Shown: positions 13,295-18,196 of the stretch, piece by piece
How the letters are laid out: the number at the start of each line of letters is the position of its first letter
How positions within the stretch are numbered: the first letter of the stretch is position 1
From: Anaerolineae bacterium
GTDB taxonomy: Bacteria > Chloroflexota > Anaerolineae > Anaerolineales > E44-bin32
Length of the DNA stretch: 18,196 nucleotides
Assembly (NCBI GenBank): GCA_030598885.1
Contig: JAUVOZ010000020.1
Coordinates: forward strand, 1-18,196
Direction: 5' to 3'
The notes under the pieces: model-generated
Told to the model about the DNA's origin: nothing
Databases searched by the model: none
What the model saw: the letters and a program-made list of their open reading frames with translations, nothing else
Made by a program: the position numbers and the translations under genes

Positions 13295-14832
13295 CGTCCC
13301 CCTCCAGCATTAGTTTCCAAGCAATTTGCATTCAGCGATGAAAGTTCATCCAATATTTCATTTAGCTGGATCACCAGGTTGGTGCTGTCGATTACCAGGC
13401 CTCGTTGACTGCAAAGGCGGATGGCGCTATGGATGACATACCTGAGCGAGTCCCGCATCTGGGGCGTCTTGCCTTCTCCCAATTGCTGTCGCAACTCGGT
13501 GGTCAGATCGCGGATGAGGGTGGCGCAAGCTTCCGCTTCCCCTCGATGGCGAACATCCTTTAACTCTTCCTTTGCCCTGGCGAGTGCTGCTTGTACGTCG
13601 CCTGCCCAGGTCTCGCGCCAGCGCAGCATCCGTTCCTTGCGTACATCATCGGGCAGATAAAGATCGGTAATCCCCCCCACACTCAGCACGCGTATGCCGC
13701 GTGAGAGAAGAACGGAGTACTCACGACTGACATCTACTTGACGTTTGCCGTTAACAGTCCGGGTCTCTACTGTGTGGCAGGTCAAGCGATCCTGAATGAG
13801 GTCTTTGATAACCTGCAATGGGGGGGTATCGGTCTTCTCCTGATTGACCAACTCCTGGAGGGTTTTATCTTTGACCATCTCGCGCCATAGATCAATGGCC
13901 AAGCGCAGAGGAAGCTTGATCCAAGGTAGATCTTCGAATTCACTGTAAGCGTGGCCGTAGACAGCTCTTTCCGCGGCTGTCTGGTTGAAGTCGTAAGGTG
14001 GTTGACCGGCATCACGACCTTCCCGCGGCTCATCACTGTGTCCTGGGTCAAGCATGAAGGTGATGTTTAAGTCGGTTGAGACGGGAATTCCGTCGCGAGT
14101 GATGGCAAACGAATTGACTCCTTCTAGTTTGACCGGCTCGCCAGCTGGAGGGGTAAAACCTTTGGTCGTGCGGACCTGACGGCGGAGGTCGAGTGATTCA
14201 GCTCGCCACTCCCCCCGGTGGCTGAAAGTCACGCCAGGTCCGACGGGTCGGGTGAAGTGGGTAGTAGTGCGTAAAACAGCGGTACTGGCATAATCTATCA
14301 GGAAGACACCCGGCGCCCTGCGCATCTGCTCTCCGTATGCTTCTTTGGCTTCCCCATTACGGATGAAAGTCACCGGGCCACGCTCACCGATTAGAAAACC
14401 GAGCAGGCGACGAAACGCGGCCAGACGCTCCTTCGGTTTACGAACTGGAAGCACGAATTGAGCGATGAAACCGGTGATAATCAGCAAGGTGATCAAACCT
14501 AGACTTAGGTGGGTGAAGATTGTCCGAGTAACTGATACGCTGTCGCCGAGCAGAACATAAATATTGATCGGTATCCAGGCTCCCAATATCGCCAGGCGAA
14601 AGAACGCTGCCAGCATTTTTTGGGTTTCACGGATCCAAAACAGGAGATTGGCGATGAAAATAAAAAGGGCAACGGCTGAGAACAAACCCAGGATCAGGAT
14701 AATATCAGTGAGAAGCCCAGGGGTCACAAATTCGATTGCGGCGTTGATAGCCCAATAATACAATCCGGCAGTGATCCCAAAGCCGAGGAGGAAAATAAAA
14801 CCTGGACGGCGGTGAAGAGGTACAACGTCCAT
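13291..14832 (-). CDS. Membrane-anchored SPFH/band-7-like protein, first of a pair
   Basis: 513 residues from ATG 14832; TTG 14901 or GTG 14859 would lengthen it, and no start has a strong ribosome binding site, so the N-terminus is uncertain. Four hydrophobic segments (about 10-29, 39-67, 80-99, 104-129) come first, then an SPFH domain at about 175-270: GVFLIDYASTAVLRT, VGPGVTFSHRGEW, ESLDLRRQVRTT and FAITRDGIPVSTDLNITFML, the standard order of this fold. The later part is helical (AALARAKEELKDVRHRGEAEA), like the coiled region of stomatins and HflK/C. It shares its architecture with the next gene and overlaps it by 4 bases, suggesting a hetero-oligomer analogous to HflK-HflC. No catalytic motif is seen. 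Role unknown. Confidence 0.75.
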   Translation of the reverse strand: MDVVPLHRRPGFIFLLGFGITAGLYYWAINAAIEFVTPGLLTDIILILGLFSAVALFIFIANLLFWIRETQKMLAAFFRLAILGAWIPINIYVLLGDSVSVTRTIFTHLSLGLITLLIITGFIAQFVLPVRKPKERLAAFRRLLGFLIGERGPVTFIRNGEAKEAYGEQMRRAPGVFLIDYASTAVLRTTTHFTRPVGPGVTFSHRGEWRAESLDLRRQVRTTKGFTPPAGEPVKLEGVNSFAITRDGIPVSTDLNITFMLDPGHSDEPREGRDAGQPPYDFNQTAAERAVYGHAYSEFEDLPWIKLPLRLAIDLWREMVKDKTLQELVNQEKTDTPPLQVIKDLIQDRLTCHTVETRTVNGKRQVDVSREYSVLLSRGIRVLSVGGITDLYLPDDVRKERMLRWRETWAGDVQAALARAKEELKDVRHRGEAEACATLIRDLTTELRQQLGEGKTPQMRDSLRYVIHSAIRLCSQRGLVIDSTNLVIQLNEILDELSSLNANCLETNAGGGR

Positions 14833-14950
14833 AGTTCCGAGATTGTATCCCAAACACACGGTCCCGCCAAACGGTTTTTGTGTTTGAGTTGAATGTCTCA
14901 ACTGAAAAGTGAAGGGGGTTTATTCACCGAGCAATAACTTGCCTTGGCGA

Positions 14951-14978
14951 GCTATACGAGATACCCTTGGGATGTAAA
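14951..14978 (-). promoter_or_regulatory. Possible promoter of the SPFH-psuG operon
   Basis: Minus strand TTTACA (14978-14973), 16-base spacer, TATAGC (14956-14951). Transcription would start near 14944, upstream of all candidate starts of the first SPFH gene. It lies within the 180-base divergent gap shared with the Roadblock gene. Confidence 0.4.
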
Positions 14979-15013
14979 TCGCGAAAGACCGCGGATAGTG
15001 TAAGGGTTAAGAG

Positions 15014-15406
15014 ATGGTTACACGTCAATCAGAACTGCTTCGGGTGATGAGTAAATTATCTGAGGAACTGCCTGATCCTCACTGGGTCGCTTTAGTAGAC
15101 AGTGATGGTCTGGTTATGGCGTGTGTTCCTGATGAACCTTCTGTGGAACCGGAGGGTATTTCGGCGATGACCGCGGCCCTGGTAATCACCGGTGAGCGTG
15201 TCTTGGAAGAGATCGAAGGTGGTCAATTCCACTACGCCAGTATATCTGGATCACAGCGACAACTCCTGATGGTCCTGCTGAATAAAGATCGATTCCTCTC
15301 AATCGGGTTGGGGCCCAAAGTTCCACCACGGGCTACCTTCAGTCTGCTCAGCCGCAGGATTCCTGAATTACTCCACGCGCTTCAGATGCGTTTTACCACC
15401 GTGTAA
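15014..15406 (+). CDS. Roadblock/LC7-domain protein (MglB-like)
   Basis: 130 residues made up of one Roadblock/LC7 fold: an N-terminal helix (SELLRVMSKLSEEL), strand HWVALVDSDGLVMACVP, the long helix GISAMTAALVITGERVLEEIEGG, strands FHYASISGS and QRQLLMVLLNKDRFLSIGL, and a final helix of about 25 residues. Proteins of this class form homodimers that bind small Ras-like GTPases (MglA) or serve as scaffolds in polarity and signalling. No GTPase gene is in the window. The ATG is preceded by AAGGG at suitable spacing. It is transcribed away from the two SPFH genes and may share regulation with them; a functional link is inference. Confidence 0.82.
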   Translation: MVTRQSELLRVMSKLSEELPDPHWVALVDSDGLVMACVPDEPSVEPEGISAMTAALVITGERVLEEIEGGQFHYASISGSQRQLLMVLLNKDRFLSIGLGPKVPPRATFSLLSRRIPELLHALQMRFTTV

Positions 15407-15473
15407 TGTTATAGACGGATCTATATTCAGGGTGTGTTTTCTACTTGTATTTCTTAGATTAAGGGGGACATCG

Positions 15474-15658
15474 ATGGTATTCCCAACCTTTCAGTTAACT
15501 ATCACTACGCCCGTTTTCTCTCCCACCTGGCCAAGAACTGGACCGCAAATGTATTACGGAGATATAGGGGGTTAAGTAAACGAGGGGTCGATATCTCGAC
15601 TTCAAGCCTGACTTCCGTTGTCGATCGGATGCTTACATTATTGGAGGCTCAGAAGTAG
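15474..15658 (+). pseudogene. Candidate small gene broken by a one-base shift in a C-run
   Basis: AGGGGGA followed six bases later by ATG (15474) is a strong translation start, but that frame stops after 33 codons. A different frame is open from 15458 to TAG at 15656-15658 and has no ordinary start codon. It reads protein-like, with LSHLAKNWTANVLRRYRG and SLTSVVDRMLTLLEAQK. If the CCC at 15482-15484 had one more C, the ATG would join this frame and give about 61 residues beginning MVFPNLSVNYHYARF. The explanation could be an assembly error, a real mutation, a programmed shift or chance. No family recognised. Confidence 0.4.
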
Positions 15659-15682
15659 CTTTATCTGGGGGATTGTGAAAAG

Positions 15683-15711
15683 TTGCCAGGATTTTAGGTA
15701 GACGATAATAT
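15683..15711 (+). promoter_or_regulatory. Likely promoter of the lipoprotein gene
   Basis: TTGCCA (15683-15688), 17-base spacer, TAATAT (15706-15711). Transcription would start near 15718, about 33 bases before the ATG at 15751. Confidence 0.6.
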
Positions 15712-15750
15712 AGCCTAGTTGACTATCAGATGCTCGACACAGGAGGTTCC

Positions 15751-16929
15751 ATGAGTCGAAGGAATATCCCTTTGGTTTGTGCGATTCTACTCGTCGCCAG
15801 TATGCTTGCCTGCAATTTACCATCAACTGCCACACCGGCGGCTACGGAGGTTGAACCGCCATTGGAAACTGAAACCCCGCCGGCGACCGCCGAGCCCCCA
15901 ACATCGACATCAGAGCCACCAACCGCAGAGCCGCCCCCGGATCCATTAGTCGTCGTCCATCAAGGAGATAATTTCCATATCTATACCCTGGATGGCGCGT
16001 TGGTGGAAACCCGTTCGGCGACCGGTATGGCGACATGGGCTCACCCCAACTCGTACCAGGTGGTGGGGGATGCGATCTACTATGTGGACAGTGGCGGAAC
16101 TGATCTGGGCGGCAATGTGAAACGGGTTACCGCAGCCGGCGTGGACGATCTCGCTTTCACCACTGTCCCTGATCTGGCAATCCTCAAATTCGCCGTCTCA
16201 GACGACCAATCGATGATCGCCTGGGCTGCAGGGGATTGGGGGAATAGCGAGCTGTGGACCTCGGACATCAACGGCGGTGGAGCACAATTAATTATCCAAA
16301 GCGACCCCGGCCTTGGGCTGGAGGATTTCTACGTCCTGGAAACATATCGCTGGACCGTGGATGGAGATCTGTTGTTTTCATGGCAGATTAGTGGTATTGG
16401 CAACCTGGCATATTTTGGATATTCAAGCATGTACCACTATAGTCCGGCGACCGGTGAGATCACTGCGCTGTATGAGGCACCGGCAAGTGGTGGTATGCCA
16501 TGTTGGAGCATTGTCTCACCGGATGGGCTCTACCTGGTTGGAACCTGTATTGGTGAATCGGAGATCCCTGGCGTACGGGAGCGAGAGGTGAGCACCGGGA
16601 TCGAGACCGTGTTGCCGTTGCTGCCCAACCAGGATCAATCGGGTTCGGCGGCCTATTCACCCTCTGGCTCAAGACTAGCCTACGCATATGTCAGAGGGGG
16701 TATGGACGATATTGACGGCTACATCGCCGTCCGCCTTAATCCGGGGGGTGATCCCCAATCCATCGCCTCAGTGCTCGACGGAAGCTTCAGGAATATCTAT
16801 TGGGTTGATGAGGATCGGCTGGCGGTGCAGGGCTCTGAAGCGGATGTCACCGGCGTCTATCTGCTCACGATCGACGGTGTTCTTATGCCGATCGCTGAGG
16901 GCGAGTTGATCGGTCTGATGTGGCCTTGA
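15751..16929 (+). CDS. Secreted lipoprotein with a TolB/WD40-like beta-propeller
   Basis: 392 residues. A lipoprotein signal peptide is clear: MSRRN, the hydrophobic stretch IPLVCAILLVASM, then the lipobox LAC with the lipidated Cys at C21. Residues about 25-65 are a low-complexity Pro/Thr/Glu linker, typical of extracytoplasmic lipoproteins of this group. The remainder has repeated propeller-like units, for example DGALVETRSATGMATW, DQSMIAWAAGDWGNSELW, SPDGLYLVGTC and YSPSGSRLAYAYV, similar to TolB-type PD40 repeats. No catalytic residues are recognised, so a binding or structural role outside the membrane is the likely guess. ATG 15751 has AGGAGG four bases upstream, which decides the start; a TTG 21 bases earlier is inferior. 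Confidence 0.85.
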   Translation: MSRRNIPLVCAILLVASMLACNLPSTATPAATEVEPPLETETPPATAEPPTSTSEPPTAEPPPDPLVVVHQGDNFHIYTLDGALVETRSATGMATWAHPNSYQVVGDAIYYVDSGGTDLGGNVKRVTAAGVDDLAFTTVPDLAILKFAVSDDQSMIAWAAGDWGNSELWTSDINGGGAQLIIQSDPGLGLEDFYVLETYRWTVDGDLLFSWQISGIGNLAYFGYSSMYHYSPATGEITALYEAPASGGMPCWSIVSPDGLYLVGTCIGESEIPGVREREVSTGIETVLPLLPNQDQSGSAAYSPSGSRLAYAYVRGGMDDIDGYIAVRLNPGGDPQSIASVLDGSFRNIYWVDEDRLAVQGSEADVTGVYLLTIDGVLMPIAEGELIGLMWP

Positions 16930-16989
16930 TCAATGGCGCAGAATAGATGGTGAAGTAGATATTGCTTACTATGTTCACCCTTTTATGGT

Positions 16990-17018
16990 TTGACCTTTTA
17001 GGGTATATCCTCTAGACT
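16990..17018 (+). promoter_or_regulatory. Promoter of the YifB/ComM gene
   Basis: TTGACC (16990-16995), 17-base spacer, TAGACT (17013-17018). Normal spacing puts the transcription start at 17024-17026, exactly at the GTG start codon, implying a leaderless transcript. Confidence 0.6.
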
Positions 17019-17024
17019 GGAATC

Positions 17025-18196
17025 GTGCTCGCTAAGATCTACGCTGCAGCTATCGTTGGGCTGGAGGGGGCAATTATCGAAGTTGAGGTGGACACCTCGC
17101 GCGGGCTTCCCTCCTTCACCATAGTTGGATTACCGGATACCGCTGTCCAGGAGAGCCGTGAGCGTGTCCAGGCAGCGGTGAAGAACGCCGGTTTGATTTT
17201 CCCGCGCCAACGGGTGACGGTGAATTTAGCGCCGGCTGCACTGCGCAAAGAGGGTCCGGCGTACGACCTGCCGATCGCCCTCGGCGTGATAGCAGCCACC
17301 GAGCAGATCCTCCCCGAGTGGCTTGAGGGGGCGCTGGTCGTCGGCGAGTTGTCACTCGACGGTTCGGTGCGGCATGTGCGGGGGGTGTTGCCGATGGCCG
17401 CGCTTGCCCGACAAGAAGGCATCTCCCGGTTGATGGTGCCAGCGGTCAATGCCGCTGAAGCGGCGCTGATTTCCGATGTGGAAGTTATTCCAGTTGAGTC
17501 GCTCACCGTTCTGGTGAACCACCTGTCAGGGGTGGTGCCTATTCCCCCGTTCGAACCGGCTGAGATTCCTGAGGACTTTGAGCATGTCGGGACCGATTTT
17601 CGAGAAATCAAGGGTCAGGAGCATGTCAAGCGGGCGATGGAGGTCGCTGCGGCTGGGGGACACAACGTTCTAATGACCGGACCTCCAGGAGCAGGGAAGA
17701 CGCTTCTGGCACGCGCTCTGCCGTCGATATTGCCTGCGATGACAGTGGAGGAAGCACTCGACGTGACCCAGGTCTATTCAGTTGCTGATCAGCTTCCTTC
17801 TGACATTCCCCTCATCCGGACAAGACCTTTCCGTGCCCCACATCACACTATCTCTCACGCCGGCTTAGTGGGTGGTGGCAACTGGCCGCGACCAGGCGAG
17901 ATCTCGCTCGCCCACCGCGGGGTGCTCTTCCTGGATGAGCTGCCGGAGTTTGCTATGCGGGTGTTGGAGGTAATGCGCCAACCGCTGGAGGACAGGGTGG
18001 TGACTATCAGTCGAGCGCGCGGCACAGCGACGTTTCCAGCCAACTTCATGTTGGTGGCGGCGATGAACCCCTGCCCATGCGGCTACTTCGGTGATCCGGT
18101 GCGAGAATGCACGTGCTCTCCGTCGACGGTCACCCGCTACCAGAAGAGAATCTCAGGTCCCTTGCTCGACCGGATTGACATCCACGTCGAGGTACC
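17025..18196 (+). CDS. comM: YifB/ComM family Mg-chelatase-like AAA+ ATPase (5' part, cut by the window edge)
   Basis: 390 of about 500 residues. ComM in naturally competent bacteria is a hexameric helicase that drives branch migration during recombination of incoming DNA; in other species the role is less clear. The N-terminal Lon/ChlI-like domain (about 1-165) shows SFTIVGLPDTAVQESRERV and LAPAALRKEGPAYDLPIALG. The AAA+ core has Walker A TGPPGAGKT (218-226), RPFRAPHHTISHAGLVGGG, Walker B GVLFLDELPEF (about 299-309) and the cysteine-containing NPCPCGYFGD...CTC block of the family. The reading frame is open to the right edge. The GTG start at 17025 has no ribosome binding site and coincides with the predicted transcription start. 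No competence genes are nearby, so uptake-related function is not shown. Confidence 0.95.
   Translation, partial: MLAKIYAAAIVGLEGAIIEVEVDTSRGLPSFTIVGLPDTAVQESRERVQAAVKNAGLIFPRQRVTVNLAPAALRKEGPAYDLPIALGVIAATEQILPEWLEGALVVGELSLDGSVRHVRGVLPMAALARQEGISRLMVPAVNAAEAALISDVEVIPVESLTVLVNHLSGVVPIPPFEPAEIPEDFEHVGTDFREIKGQEHVKRAMEVAAAGGHNVLMTGPPGAGKTLLARALPSILPAMTVEEALDVTQVYSVADQLPSDIPLIRTRPFRAPHHTISHAGLVGGGNWPRPGEISLAHRGVLFLDELPEFAMRVLEVMRQPLEDRVVTISRARGTATFPANFMLVAAMNPCPCGYFGDPVRECTCSPSTVTRYQKRISGPLLDRIDIHVEV

Larger units (their letters stand above)
15407..15729. other. 323-base gap with a candidate frameshifted small gene and the lipoprotein promoter
   Basis: It holds the candidate small ORF listed separately (15474-15658) and a promoter (15683-15711). 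No terminator hairpin for the Roadblock gene and no RNA gene was recognised. Confidence 0.5.

Noticed and set aside
17039..17611. 190-codon open frame on the minus strand
   Set aside because: It lies wholly inside the YifB/ComM gene, which has clear family motifs; the minus frame is low-complexity Ser/Thr/Arg and has no ribosome binding site.

Overview
The window looks like a chromosomal stretch from an uncultured Chloroflexota bacterium, probably Anaerolineae-like. This is an inference from gene content: DnaB next to a DnaD-type protein and a DnaC/DnaI-type loader, a DUF151 bifunctional nuclease, an ADP-forming acyl-CoA synthetase, a class II HMG-CoA reductase, GAF-rich NarL-type signalling, and frequent GTG starts. 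I see no insertion sequence, phage gene, CRISPR array or rRNA.

Left part (1-3900): the 5' part of a class II HMG-CoA reductase runs off the left edge. Divergent from it is a GAF-GAF histidine kinase, followed by a stand-alone receiver with Glu at the phospho-acceptor site, a 55-residue basic protein, and, on the opposite strand, an ordinary stand-alone receiver.

Middle left (4000-8422, minus strand): a replication cassette, in transcription order bifunctional nuclease, dnaB, DnaD-like protein, helicase-loader ATPase, tRNA-Glu and a terminator. The loader carries two complete DnaC/IstB ATPase domains in one chain behind a Cys4 motif, and its start lies inside the DnaD-like gene. The nuclease promoter overlaps a second promoter pointing the other way.

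Middle (8500-10860): an ADP-forming acyl-CoA synthetase, preceded by a 17-bp perfect hairpin and its own likely promoter, and followed by two further long perfect hairpins.

Middle right (10894-15406): a minus-strand operon of two related membrane proteins (four N-terminal membrane segments plus an SPFH/band-7 domain each) and a translationally coupled pseudouridine-5'-phosphate glycosidase. A Roadblock/LC7 protein is transcribed divergently from the operon. The SPFH pair with Roadblock is the least described set of genes here and the best candidate for a new system; I cannot assign it a function.

Right end (15407-18196): a possible frameshifted small gene, a secreted lipoprotein, and the 5' part of a YifB/ComM AAA+ ATPase whose promoter places the transcription start at or next to its GTG codon, suggesting a leaderless mRNA. 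Two genes cut by the window edges (1-666 minus, 17025-18196 plus) are partial for that reason only.
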